Positions 1-7,699 of a stretch of DNA of 64,000 nt are shown here, piece by piece. The stretch covers positions 62,001 through 126,000 of the forward strand of contig DAOUME010000013.1 of assembly GCA_034411995.1 (NCBI GenBank). Reading direction: 5' to 3'. Both the position numbers and the translations under genes were made by a program. Source of the stretch: JAUVXJ01 sp034411995 (lineage in GTDB: Bacteria; Chloroflexota; Anaerolineae; UBA7937; B3-Chlor). Every line of letters begins with the position of its first letter. Positions within the stretch are counted from its first letter, which is position 1. The notes beneath the pieces were generated by a model, which ran no database searches, was not told the DNA's origin, and worked only from the letters and a program-made list of their open reading frames with translations.

Positions 1-2
1 AG

Positions 3-1049
3 CGCGTGGCCATCGCCGCTGTGCTGGCTATGCGTCCCCGAGTCCTCGTGCTCGACGAGCCCACGTCCAACCTGGACCTCAAGGGCGCCGCCGCCGTCCT
101 CGATACGCTGCACCGCCTGCACACCGACTACGGTCTCACCATCCTGGTCGTGGAGCACAGGCTGGCGGAGGCGGGCAAGCTGGCCGACAGGGTCCTGATC
201 ATGAACCGGGGAAGAGTGGTCCTCGATGGCTCTCCCCAGGAGGTGTTCGCCAACAAGGGGCTTCTGGCTGACCTGGGCATCCGCTATCCGCGACCGGCTC
301 CCAAGGGAAGCTGCCCGGCGCTGGACCCCGCCGCCTGGAAACCGAACGAGGCTGGGAGGAGACCACTGGTGGAGCTCCAGGGCGTGGAAGCGGGCTACGA
401 TTCCCGCGTGGTTCTGAAGGACCTCGACCTGACCATCTACTCGGGGGAGTTCGTGGCCCTGGTGGGAGACAACGGGGCGGGAAAGACCACCGTGGCCAGG
501 CTGCTGGCCGGGTTGCTCAAACCCCGCCGAGGACGCGTGACCTGGGACGACAGATCAGCCAGGCTTTCGCTGGGCCGCCGGGTGGGTCTCCTCTTTCAGA
601 ATCCGCTCGACCAGCTCTTCTGCGACAGCGTCGAGGAGGAGATAGCCTTCGGCCCGCGCAACTTCGGTATGCTAGAGAAGCAGAGGCTGGAGACCATAGC
701 AGCCGCGGCCGGTCTCTCCGACCTGCGTGCCCGCAACCCCTATGCCCTCAGCGTGGGCCAGCAACAGAGAGTGGCTCTGGCCTCCGTCCTCTCTCTGGAG
801 CCAGCGCTGCTAGTCCTCGACGAGCCCACCATGGGCCAGGACTGGGGCAGCCTCAGTCGCGCCATGGACTTCCTGAGCAAGCTGAACGGTCATGGGCAGG
901 CTATCCTGCTCATCACCCACGACCACAAACTGGTTTGCCACTATGCGGAGCGAATTCTGCAATTGCAGGATGGAACGGTGTCCCGCGTCGCACCCGACCA
1001 GGCACAGCAGGCCGTGCCCCTACCACAGATTCAAGGAGAGATTAGATGA
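3..1049 (+). CDS. ECF transporter ATP-binding protein with two ABC domains (5' partial)
   Basis: ATPase of an energy-coupling-factor vitamin/metal importer. The window opens inside the first nucleotide-binding domain: the visible reading begins at the end of its ABC signature (QRVAIAAVLAM), followed by a Walker B (VLVLDEPTSNLD) and an H-loop (VVEHR). A complete second domain follows: Walker A GDNGAGKTT near 469-495, Q-loop FQNPLDQLF, signature LSVGQQQRV, Walker B LLVLDEPT and an H-loop ITHDH. The fused double-ABC form resembles CbiO/EcfA-type ATPases. Its stop overlaps the start of the membrane S component by 4 nt, so the three genes form one operon. The 5' end lies outside the window. Confidence 0.9.
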   Translation, partial: RVAIAAVLAMRPRVLVLDEPTSNLDLKGAAAVLDTLHRLHTDYGLTILVVEHRLAEAGKLADRVLIMNRGRVVLDGSPQEVFANKGLLADLGIRYPRPAPKGSCPALDPAAWKPNEAGRRPLVELQGVEAGYDSRVVLKDLDLTIYSGEFVALVGDNGAGKTTVARLLAGLLKPRRGRVTWDDRSARLSLGRRVGLLFQNPLDQLFCDSVEEEIAFGPRNFGMLEKQRLETIAAAAGLSDLRARNPYALSVGQQQRVALASVLSLEPALLVLDEPTMGQDWGSLSRAMDFLSKLNGHGQAILLITHDHKLVCHYAERILQLQDGTVSRVAPDQAQQAVPLPQIQGEIR

Positions 1050-1645
1050 AGTTCTCAGTACGTGAGCTGGTCTACATCGCCATCTTCGGCGCCATCTGGG
1101 GAGCCCTGGAGCTGACCCTGGGTTCCTATCTGCACGTCATCTTTCCCCCGCTGGCCGACACTTTCCTCGTGGGGCTGATCATGGCCTCCCTCGGTGCCGT
1201 GGTGGCCCTCGTCGGATACCACTTCGTACCCAGGACGGGAGCGGTGTTCATGATCGGCATCATCACCGCCGTCCTGAAGATGATCAGCCTCGGTGGTGTG
1301 AAGGCAGGGCCCCTGGTGGCCATCCTGGCCGAGAGCCTGTTGATGGAACTGGGGCTGTACGTCGCGCGCAAACCCAGTCGCTGGGGTTTCGTCCTGGCAG
1401 GCGTGCTGGCCGTCTCGTGGAACTTCTTCCACAAGTTCATCATGATGTACGTTCTTATGGGAAAGGGCGTGTACGAGGTCTACTCCAGCATGGTGAAGGA
1501 AGGCGCGAGTCTACTCCGCATCGACGTCGCCTATGCCCTGGTGATCATCGTCTTCCTGTTCCTGATCCGGATCGTAGCTGGTGGTCTGGCGGGCTGGATA
1601 GGCTGGGACCTGGGGAGGGTCGTGCGTGGCCGCCTGGCGAGATAG
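1046..1645 (+). CDS. ECF transporter S component (substrate-binding membrane protein)
   Basis: A 199-residue protein that is mostly hydrophobic, with about five or six membrane segments (for example residues 10-30, 37-58, 65-85, 105-125 and 155-185). It sits between the ABC ATPase and the T component, which is the standard place for the substrate-specific S subunit. Its sequence does not reveal the ligand; no ThiW, BioY or RibU hallmark is recognised. It starts at an ATG overlapping the ATPase stop. Assignment rests on context plus hydrophobicity. Confidence 0.75.
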   Translation: MKFSVRELVYIAIFGAIWGALELTLGSYLHVIFPPLADTFLVGLIMASLGAVVALVGYHFVPRTGAVFMIGIITAVLKMISLGGVKAGPLVAILAESLLMELGLYVARKPSRWGFVLAGVLAVSWNFFHKFIMMYVLMGKGVYEVYSSMVKEGASLLRIDVAYALVIIVFLFLIRIVAGGLAGWIGWDLGRVVRGRLAR

Positions 1646-2351
1646 TCGTCCCTGGCCTGGCTCCTTAGGGGCGACCCTCAGTGCCTATGGTTACCTGTTT
1701 CTCTTCCTGGGCACGGCGGTCGCGGCCATCGTAGCCCGCGAGGCCGAAGTGATTCTCGTGCTCCTGGCAGTGCTCGTCCTGGCGGGGCTGTCTCGAAGCC
1801 CGGCCTGGAGGCTGCTGGCCCGCTGGCAACTCTGGGTCTTCGTGCTCCCCACTGTGGCGCTGAGCGCCCTGCTCATCGGGGAACGCGACCTGCAACTGTG
1901 GTGGTTGTGGCTATCACCGGAGGGCTTCTGGGCCGGGCTGTGGATGGCGGGCAGGGCCTTGTCCATAGCCCTGGCGGCGGCGGTCTTCACCAGCAGTGTC
2001 TCTGTGTCGCAGATGGCACAGCTCTTCGAAGGCTGGAGACTCAAGGGGTTGGGGTTTGCGCTGGGGGTGGCTACCAACGTCTTGCCCAGCATCGAGGAGA
2101 CGATGGAGACATCCTACCAGGCCATGCGGCTGAGGGGCGGGTTCCGCACCCGGCGACTTCGTACCTTGAAACTGCTGCTCGTGGCCCTCATCGCTGGCTC
2201 CCTGCGACGTGGCGACGACATCGTCTCAGCCGCTGAGTCTCGGGCCTTCGACCCCGACCGGCCGCTCGGCCCCTCGATCTCCCCCACGCGCGCCGACCTG
2301 GCCCTGGCGGCGGGGTGCGGGATCCTGGCAGCCGCCCTGCTGCTGGTGTGA
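1626..2351 (+). CDS. ecfT: ECF transporter transmembrane T component
   Basis: Scaffold subunit that couples the ATPases to the S component. It has several hydrophobic segments and the two cytoplasmic coupling motifs of EcfT: AMRLRGGF at about residues 162-169 and AAESRAFD at about residues 202-209, matching the family pattern of two short Ala/Arg/Gly motifs. The GTG start at 1626 lies inside the end of the S component gene, which indicates translational coupling. It ends 15 nt before a strong hairpin terminator. Confidence 0.88.
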   Translation: MAAWRDSRPWPGSLGATLSAYGYLFLFLGTAVAAIVAREAEVILVLLAVLVLAGLSRSPAWRLLARWQLWVFVLPTVALSALLIGERDLQLWWLWLSPEGFWAGLWMAGRALSIALAAAVFTSSVSVSQMAQLFEGWRLKGLGFALGVATNVLPSIEETMETSYQAMRLRGGFRTRRLRTLKLLLVALIAGSLRRGDDIVSAAESRAFDPDRPLGPSISPTRADLALAAGCGILAAALLLV

Positions 2352-2365
2352 TGGGATGAAAGAAG

Positions 2366-2390
2366 AAGGCGGGGCTCAGAGCCCCGCCTT
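2366..2390. terminator. Bidirectional intrinsic terminator
   Basis: A perfect 11-bp inverted repeat (AAGGCGGGGCT / AGCCCCGCCTT) with a 3-nt loop lies between the converging ECF operon and the SWIM-domain gene. The A-rich and T-rich flanks would let it work on both strands. Confidence 0.85.
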
Positions 2391-2412
2391 TCTGCGTCGG
2401 TAGTGGGAAGTC

Positions 2413-2670
2413 TCAGACGATCGATGGTTCAACCTGCTGGGTCGCTGGCAGCATCTCCCCCAGCACCCTCTCCAGCGCCATGGTGTGACTGCACACCCCT
2501 CGCCTGGCGAAGAACCCACAGTCACAGCCCCACTGCCCGTCAGCAAAGGAAACGAGGTGCGTATCGTGGTCGCCTTTGACGGTAACCTGGAACTGGTGGA
2601 AGGAGATCCTGTCTAGCTGTTCGGCATAGCGCCTGGCCTTCTCGATCTTTCCGATCATCCCTGAGTCCAT
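2413..2670 (-). CDS. Small SWIM zinc-finger protein
   Basis: About 85 residues. The C-terminal half carries a SWIM-type zinc site, CDCGFFARRGVCSHTMALE, i.e. C-x-C-x(n)-C-x-H, preceded by a strand (HLVSFADGQWG). SWIM domains bind nucleic acid or protein partners; here the domain stands alone and its partner is unknown. An upstream in-frame ATG at 2676 abuts a GGAGG Shine-Dalgarno directly, so the ATG at 2670 with 6-nt spacing is the likelier start. It has its own promoter on the minus strand and converges on the ECF operon. Confidence 0.75.
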   Translation of the reverse strand: MDSGMIGKIEKARRYAEQLDRISFHQFQVTVKGDHDTHLVSFADGQWGCDCGFFARRGVCSHTMALERVLGEMLPATQQVEPSIV

Positions 2671-2823
2671 ACCCATCCTCCGCTTGGCAGATTCGCCTCT
2701 CTTGACGGCCTCACCAAAACAAAAAAGACGCAGGAATACACATTACCCCTACGTCACGAGATCTCAAACCCGTGTGGTGATGTGGAATGGGTCAAGAGAT
2801 ATCCCCTATCGTTCTACACCTCT

Positions 2824-2852
2824 AGTATACCCGCATTCGCTCCGCCTGTCAA
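2824..2852 (-). promoter_or_regulatory. Sigma-70-type promoter of the SWIM gene
   Basis: On the minus strand TTGACA (2852-2847), a 17-nt spacer and TATACT (2829-2824). This implies an untranslated leader of about 140 nt before the gene. Confidence 0.7.
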
Positions 2853-2955
2853 CCTGGCCGGCCCGACGCGGCTCCGGTCGCGTCGGGATCCGCCCCCGCC
2901 TCTTCTGCCGGCATAGATCGCGGCTCTCACTCCGCCCAACACCCTCACTGCCCAC

Positions 2956-2984
2956 TTGACAGGTACAGTCATCTGTGCTACCAT
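2956..2984 (+). promoter_or_regulatory. Promoter of csp unit 1
   Basis: TTGACA at 2956-2961, 17-nt spacer, TACCAT at 2979-2984 with an extended TGC just upstream. Predicted start of transcription is near 2991, exactly where the conserved leader begins. Confidence 0.8.
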
Positions 2985-2990
2985 AGGCGC

Positions 2991-3157
2991 AGAAGGTACA
3001 CACTGGGCCTGCCTGTCGCAGGTGGAAGTAGCTCGCCCGTAGCTGTTTTCTCATCCTCGACTCAGCGGCGCCGTGTAAGTGCTGAACCATGATGGAGGCA
3101 GGAGCGTCCAGAGGCACAGCCGCACCTTCAATACGAGAGAAAGGAGGGAAAGCAGCT
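2991..3157 (+). promoter_or_regulatory. Conserved structured leader of csp unit 1
   Basis: A 167-nt 5' leader shared with four other csp genes in the window. GAAGG at 2992-2996 can pair with CCTTC at 3125-3129 (P1). TACAC at 2997-3001 can pair with GTGTA at 3073-3077 (P2). A CCTG/CAGG hairpin and an AGCT/AGCT hairpin lie inside P2, and a variable GC hairpin sits between P2 and P1. As an alternative, 3039-3052 can pair with 3146-3159 in 14 consecutive pairs (three G-U), covering part of the Shine-Dalgarno and two bases of the ATG. Pairings were read by eye. Confidence 0.7.
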
Positions 3158-3403
3158 ATGGAAGAGCAGAGGATCACAAGCACCGTCAAGTGGTTCAGTG
3201 ACCAGAAAGGCTACGGATTCATCGCCCGCGATGAGGGCAAGGACGTATTCGTCCACTTCTCGGGAATCCGACCTGGCGGGCCCCGTTCTCTGAACGAGGG
3301 CGACAAGGTGGAGTTCACCATCGAAATGGATCAGCGCGGCCCCAGGGCCGTTGACCTGGTGGTCACCGAATCTGCTCCGCGTCAGGACTTCGGCCGCTGG
3401 TAG
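3158..3403 (+). CDS. csp: Cold-shock protein, copy 1
   Basis: A complete 81-residue single-domain cold-shock (OB-fold) protein with RNP1 (KGYGFIARD) and RNP2 (DVFVHFSGI). It should bind single-stranded RNA/DNA as an RNA chaperone. The ATG at 3158 is chosen because AAGGAGGG lies 10 nt upstream, it matches the four paralogues, and the longer reading frame would start inside the conserved leader. The family-typical length and the DLVVTESAPRQDFGRW tail fit. It is monocistronic, with its own promoter and terminator. Confidence 0.97.
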   Translation: MEEQRITSTVKWFSDQKGYGFIARDEGKDVFVHFSGIRPGGPRSLNEGDKVEFTIEMDQRGPRAVDLVVTESAPRQDFGRW

Positions 3404-3444
3404 CCATGCTCTGGGCGGCGGAAGCGGAGGCACACCAACCACAG

Positions 3445-3490
3445 AGAGCCTTGGAGCAGTAGACCTGTGTCCGGGGCTCTTCTTCTTTCG
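3445..3490 (+). terminator. Terminator of csp unit 1
   Basis: AGAGCC (3445-3450) pairs with GGCTCT (3475-3480), followed by TCTTCTTT. It uses the same AGAGCC/GGCTCT arms as the terminators of csp units 2-4, with a longer loop. Confidence 0.6.
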
Positions 3491-3669
3491 CACGTGAGGC
3501 ACCACCGCAATCCTGGAGGAGAGGACCGCATCATGCAAGCCAGCCTGCTATGCCGTCCACCGCTAAGCCATCGCTCCCGGTTCGAGACCGCGAGGGGATG
3601 TCCACGATATACCCCCCCGGATCCCGCCACCACTCCAGTTCACCTTCCTGTGGCTGCCTCACCGCCCGC

Positions 3670-3699
3670 TTGTCGCTTCCCCGTCTCCTGGGCTATGAT
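3670..3699 (+). promoter_or_regulatory. Likely promoter of the S49 peptidase operon
   Basis: TTGTCG (3670-3675), 18-nt spacer, TATGAT (3694-3699), about 160 nt before the peptidase start. A reasonable but imperfect match. Confidence 0.45.
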
Positions 3700-3860
3700 C
3701 TATGCACCCAGAGGCCCGGCGCTTGATCGGTCACACCCGTGCCCACAGCGCGCGCCAGGGCCATTCATCGCTCGGCCCGCAGCAGCGGTCGTCTGAGTCT
3801 CGGAGGAGCGGTCGAGCCTGCCGTATAGGCACCGGTCGCCCGCCACGGAGGGAAAGGAAC

Positions 3861-4826
3861 ATGGCTGACATAGGTCCATCCACACCACGTGAGGGACGAG
3901 GAGCAGCCCCTGGGTTCACCAGCAGGGTGGGGAGCAGGATGGCCCGGCTCTTGGGGCGTACTACTTCCTCCGGCTCCGGCTTCCGAACCCTGGGCAGCGC
4001 GCTCCTGTGGGGTCTGGCTCCGCTCCTCATCGGCCTGTGGTTGGCCCCGCTGCTCGTGGCAGAGCCCTCCGTGGGCATCATCCGGCTCAACGGAGACATC
4101 TACGTGGAGAGCGCTGACTTCGTTCTGGCCCAGATCGAGGAGGCGCGCGCCGACCCCGCCATCAGGGCGGTGGTCGTGCAACTGGACTCCCCGGGCGGCG
4201 AAGTGGCGGCCAGCCAGCAGCTATATCTGGAGCTACAGAACCTGCGCCGGGAGATGCCGGTGGTCGGATCCATCGACAGCATGGCGGCCAGCGGCGCCTT
4301 CTACACGGCCATGGCCATGGACCCGGTCTACGCCAAACCCTCTTCGACGGTGGGCAACGTGGGCGTGTGGGGCTTCATCCCCGAAGACCTGGGCGTCAAC
4401 GACGTCATCCTCTCCAGCGGCCCGTTCAAGCTCACCGCCAGCAACCGAGATGAGTTCCTGCGCTCCATCGAGAGCATCAAGCAAGAGTTCCTGGAGACTG
4501 TCTTCAGCCAGAGGGGAGAGCGCATCAACATTTCCCGCGTAGAGCTTTCTGAAGGCCTGGCCTATTCCGGTCGAGACGCGATGCGCCTCGGACTCATCGA
4601 CCAACTGGGCACGGAGACCGACGCCGCGCGCACCGCCGCTGCGCAGGCCGGCCTGGTCCACTACCAGGTGGTGGACCTCTCGGCCCGGGTCGCGGCCGCC
4701 CTGGCCGAGGAGGGAGCCGGAGAGCTCGAGCCCTGGGTGGCAGCGGCAGACCCGCTCACCGGGAGACGCGTCCTGCCTCCCGGAGCCTATCTCCTCTATG
4801 ACCAACAACTAGGAGGTGCGCCGTGA
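3861..4826 (+). CDS. S49-family (SppA-like) membrane serine peptidase
   Basis: A 321-residue membrane-anchored peptidase related to signal peptide peptidase SppA. The ATG at 3861 is preceded by GGAGGGAAAGG, while the frame is open further upstream without a better start. A single transmembrane segment lies at about residues 45-66. The S49 core follows: QLDSPGGEV, then SMAASGAFY with the candidate nucleophile serine, and a lysine in SSGPFKL as candidate general base. It probably degrades membrane-embedded peptides. It overlaps the next gene by 4 nt, suggesting a coupled two-gene operon. Confidence 0.85.
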   Translation: MADIGPSTPREGRGAAPGFTSRVGSRMARLLGRTTSSGSGFRTLGSALLWGLAPLLIGLWLAPLLVAEPSVGIIRLNGDIYVESADFVLAQIEEARADPAIRAVVVQLDSPGGEVAASQQLYLELQNLRREMPVVGSIDSMAASGAFYTAMAMDPVYAKPSSTVGNVGVWGFIPEDLGVNDVILSSGPFKLTASNRDEFLRSIESIKQEFLETVFSQRGERINISRVELSEGLAYSGRDAMRLGLIDQLGTETDAARTAAAQAGLVHYQVVDLSARVAAALAEEGAGELEPWVAAADPLTGRRVLPPGAYLLYDQQLGGAP

Positions 4827-6772
4827 GAATGAGAACCAAGCTCTTCATCGCCGTCGTCCTCATCGCGCTCCCCCTTGCCGGGAGATGGATGTGGTTCTAC
4901 CGGGGAACTTACGTACCGCCCACCATCCCGGAGCTCGACCAGAGCCAGATGGAGGTCCCTCTGCCCGAGTACAGCCCCATCGCGGAAGAGGCTGTTCAGG
5001 AAAGGGGCCGGGTGGTCATCGATCTCGGCCACGCCAACAACCTGGAGGTGGACGATCTCACCCCCTTGCGGGAGCGCCTCATCGCCCGCGGCGCCACCAT
5101 TGAGACCTACGACGGGCTGTTCGTCTCCCTGGACTCACAATTGCGCGGCGCAGTAGCCCTCATCGTGGCCGCCCCCACCCTCTCCTTCACCCCGCTGGAG
5201 GCCAGTGCGGTGGTCGATTTCGTGGAGGACGGCGGGCGGGTGCTGCTCATCGCCGACCCCACGCGTCCCGTTCCCGTACCGGAAGATCAACAGACCCTGG
5301 ACCTGACCGACGTTCTGTTCCCTGAAAGCGCCATCCCGGCCATCAACAGCGTGGCCGATCCGCTGGGCGTGGTCTACTTCGACGACTACATCTACAACCT
5401 GGTGGACAACGAGGGCAACTATCGCAACGTCAAGCTGGTCCCCCAGAGCGGCGATTCTCCGCTGACAGAAGATCTGGACACGGTGGTCTTCTTCGCTGCC
5501 CACTCACTGCGCAGCGACGGTCCCAGCCTCCTCCAGGGTGACGAGAACACCTTCTCCTCCCTGCGCACGGGCGAGGCGGATCTCACCGCCGCCGCCCTCT
5601 CGGCCAGCGGTGACGTGCTGGCCCTGGGCGATCTCACCGTGATCACCGCACCCTACCACACCGTGGAAGACAACGATCAGTTCCTGAGCAACGTGGCCAA
5701 CTGGCTGATGAGCGCCGAGCGCGTGTGGGACCTGAGGGACTTCCCCTATCTGTTCCAAAGACCTGTGGACCTGGTGCAGGTCCCCGGTGAGTTCGTGGAT
5801 CCCCGCCTGGTGGCCAAGAGCGGTGAGCTGCATCAGGTGCTGGCCCAGGCTGACCTGACTCTGACCCTCCGGGACGCGGCGGAGCGCGGCCACGACGCCC
5901 TCTTCGTAGGGACCTTCGACGACGTGGAGCTGGTGCAGGACTACCTGGACGACGCCGGCGTGGTGATCACCATCGTCGAGCAGGAAGGCGCCACGCCCAC
6001 GCCCACACCCACGGCAAAGGAGGAAGAGGAGCAGCGGGACACCATCAAGGTGGAGGGGCTGGGTACCGTCCTCCTCCAGGGCACCACCCTCTTCCTGGTC
6101 GACCAGTCAGAAGATCAGGTGGTGGTCATCGCCCTGGCAGAGGATGGTGACTCCACCATGCTGGCGCTGGACCGGCTGGCCCTGGCCGACTTCACTGGCT
6201 GTGTCGACAGCGACCGCGTCACCCTGTGCTCCACCGGCGAGGCTGCCGAGGGGGTTGGCCTGGACGAGGAGCCAGAGGAGCAGCAGGGAGAACCCACTCC
6301 CCCTGCCGAGCTGGGGAAAGCGCAGCCCAGGATCGGCTCCATCCTGGAGTCCGAAACCGCCCTGGCCGAGGGCGTGCCCTGGCTACAGGAACTGGCTGAG
6401 GAAGATTACGACGAGACCTCCCAGGCGGGCGAGACCTACACCTACACCATCTCTCTGGAAGGATCGGAAGACCTCCTCTGGGTCTACGGCTGGTGCGCCA
6501 CCACCAAGGAGCTGCTCAAGCAGAACTGGGAGCACATCACGCTGGACTCCACCGTCAACGGCGAGGACGTGACCCTGCCCAGATTCGCCGTCCTGGACGT
6601 CGGCTCTGAGGATCAGGAGTGCCGCCTGTACTACGCGCTGGTCACCGACTGGCCAGAGGGGCAGCACACCCTGATCAACGCGGTGACCTTCGACCAGGAG
6701 ATCTACGACGGGACCGATACCTTCCCCGCCGGCACGCACTACTACGAATACCTGGTGAGCGTAGGCGGCTGA
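4823..6772 (+). CDS. Membrane-anchored DUF4350-like protein
   Basis: A 649-residue protein with an N-terminal membrane segment (about residues 6-24) and a long outside region. Residues about 60-300 resemble the DUF4350/GldG-type Rossmann-like domain (VVIDLGHANN, VVDFVEDGGRVLLIADP). A Thr-Pro-Thr linker (TPTPTPTAKEEEE) follows near residue 393, then an acidic C-terminal region of unknown fold. GTG at 4823 overlaps the S49 stop; an ATG at 4829 is the alternative. The tight pairing suggests a shared envelope role, perhaps as a partner or substrate of the peptidase. Confidence 0.6.
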   Translation: MRMRTKLFIAVVLIALPLAGRWMWFYRGTYVPPTIPELDQSQMEVPLPEYSPIAEEAVQERGRVVIDLGHANNLEVDDLTPLRERLIARGATIETYDGLFVSLDSQLRGAVALIVAAPTLSFTPLEASAVVDFVEDGGRVLLIADPTRPVPVPEDQQTLDLTDVLFPESAIPAINSVADPLGVVYFDDYIYNLVDNEGNYRNVKLVPQSGDSPLTEDLDTVVFFAAHSLRSDGPSLLQGDENTFSSLRTGEADLTAAALSASGDVLALGDLTVITAPYHTVEDNDQFLSNVANWLMSAERVWDLRDFPYLFQRPVDLVQVPGEFVDPRLVAKSGELHQVLAQADLTLTLRDAAERGHDALFVGTFDDVELVQDYLDDAGVVITIVEQEGATPTPTPTAKEEEEQRDTIKVEGLGTVLLQGTTLFLVDQSEDQVVVIALAEDGDSTMLALDRLALADFTGCVDSDRVTLCSTGEAAEGVGLDEEPEEQQGEPTPPAELGKAQPRIGSILESETALAEGVPWLQELAEEDYDETSQAGETYTYTISLEGSEDLLWVYGWCATTKELLKQNWEHITLDSTVNGEDVTLPRFAVLDVGSEDQECRLYYALVTDWPEGQHTLINAVTFDQEIYDGTDTFPAGTHYYEYLVSVGG

Positions 6773-6876
6773 CCACGCGGGCGCTTCTCGAAGCTCGCCA
6801 TCCCCAGGGCCGAGGTACCGGCTGGCCCGGCTCAGGCGGGACGCACCCACCTCGGCTCGACGTGCCCTCCATGAGG

Positions 6877-7009
6877 GTGTGGAAAAAGGCTGCGAGAGGC
6901 AGGCACGCGCTGTCCTGCGGTCCGCCCCGCACCGGGCTCATCCTTCGATACGGCCTTCGGCCTACTCAGGATGAGCACCAGTGCTGCCCCCAATCCCGTT
7001 TTTCCACAC
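6877..7009 (+). repeat. 133-bp MITE-like palindromic element, copy 1
   Basis: Perfect 11-bp terminal inverted repeats GTGTGGAAAAA (6877-6887) and TTTTTCCACAC (6999-7009). The core 6936-6976 is itself bounded by GCTCATCC and GGATGAGC. A second copy lies in opposite orientation at 40982-41113. No coding capacity. It occupies much of the gap 6773-7024, which holds no gene. Confidence 0.7.
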
Positions 7010-7024
7010 TTTCCTCCACACCAC

Positions 7025-7053
7025 TTGACAGAGGACCGCATTCGTGCTAAGAT
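7025..7053 (+). promoter_or_regulatory. Promoter of csp unit 2
   Basis: TTGACA (7025-7030), 17-nt spacer, TAAGAT (7048-7053), extended TGC upstream. It lies 15 nt after the MITE-like element. Confidence 0.8.
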
Positions 7054-7059
7054 TCGCCC

Positions 7060-7226
7060 TGAAGGTATACATTGAGCCCGGCTGTCCCCGGTAGAAGTGG
7101 CTCATCCATAGCTGTTTTTCCACCCTGGACCGCGTAGGGCTGTGTAAGTGCTGGATCCCGCCGGAAGCGTGTGCTTCTGAAGGCACAGCCGCACCTTCAA
7201 CTACACGAAAGGAGTGTGGAACAGCT
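7060..7226 (+). promoter_or_regulatory. Conserved structured leader of csp unit 2
   Basis: Most diverged of the five leaders, hence informative. P1 GAAGGT/ACCTTC is kept. P2 changes from TACACA to TATACA, still able to pair with TGTGTA through a G-U pair. The variable hairpin is GAAGC/GCTTC. The alternative helix is strong: 7106-7114 (CCATAGCTG) pairs with 7222-7230 (CAGCTATGG), and 7118-7123 (TTCCAC) with 7216-7221 (GTGGAA), so both sides have changed together relative to copy 1. That helix buries the whole ATG. Confidence 0.72.
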
Positions 7227-7472
7227 ATGGAAGAGGGAAGAGTCCAGGGAACCGTGAAGTGGTTCAGTGACCGAAAGGGGTACGGCTTCATCACCCGGGA
7301 GGAGGGCAAAGACGTATTCGTGCACTTCTCGGGCATCCGGCCAGGCGGGCCTCGTTCGCTCTACGAGGGTGACAAGGTGGAGTTCTCCATCGAGACCGAT
7401 CGCCGCGGCCCTCGGGCGGTGGATCTGGTGGTCACCGAAGCCGCCCCGCGCCAGAGCTTCGACCGCTACTAG
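7227..7472 (+). CDS. csp: Cold-shock protein, copy 2
   Basis: 81-residue cold-shock protein with RNP1 KGYGFITR and RNP2 DVFVHFSGI, ending APRQSFDRY. GAAAGGAG lies 9-16 nt upstream of the ATG. Nearly identical to copies 1 and 3; differences such as RPGGPRSLYEGDKVEF show it is a diverged paralogue rather than a recent exact duplicate. Own promoter and terminator. Confidence 0.97.
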   Translation: MEEGRVQGTVKWFSDRKGYGFITREEGKDVFVHFSGIRPGGPRSLYEGDKVEFSIETDRRGPRAVDLVVTEAAPRQSFDRY

Positions 7473-7503
7473 CGTCGGGCGGCCACCTGAACGCGATCAC
7501 CAT

Positions 7504-7544
7504 AGAGCCTCAGGATCGTCCTGGCACCCCTGAGGCTCTTTTCC
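7504..7544 (+). terminator. Terminator of csp unit 2
   Basis: 11-bp stem AGAGCCTCAGG / CCTGAGGCTCT (7504-7514, 7529-7539) followed by TTTT. A textbook intrinsic terminator. Confidence 0.9.
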
Positions 7545-7699
7545 TTCAACGAGCCTCCTGCCGGGCGGGAAGAGCGCAGCACAGGCATGGAAGGAGGGCA
7601 CGGACGTTTTCTGAGTGGGAGCACCAACCATCGTCTCTGCTCAGGCGTGCCCTCGAGGGCTCACCAGTACGTCAGAGATCCGAAAGGAGTGCGAAAGGA

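Noticed and set aside
3089..3157. N-terminal extension of csp copy 1 (also suggested by the open frame before copy 5)
   Set aside because: The extension would be translated from the conserved RNA leader and is not shared as protein among the five copies; a strong Shine-Dalgarno sits before the internal ATG.
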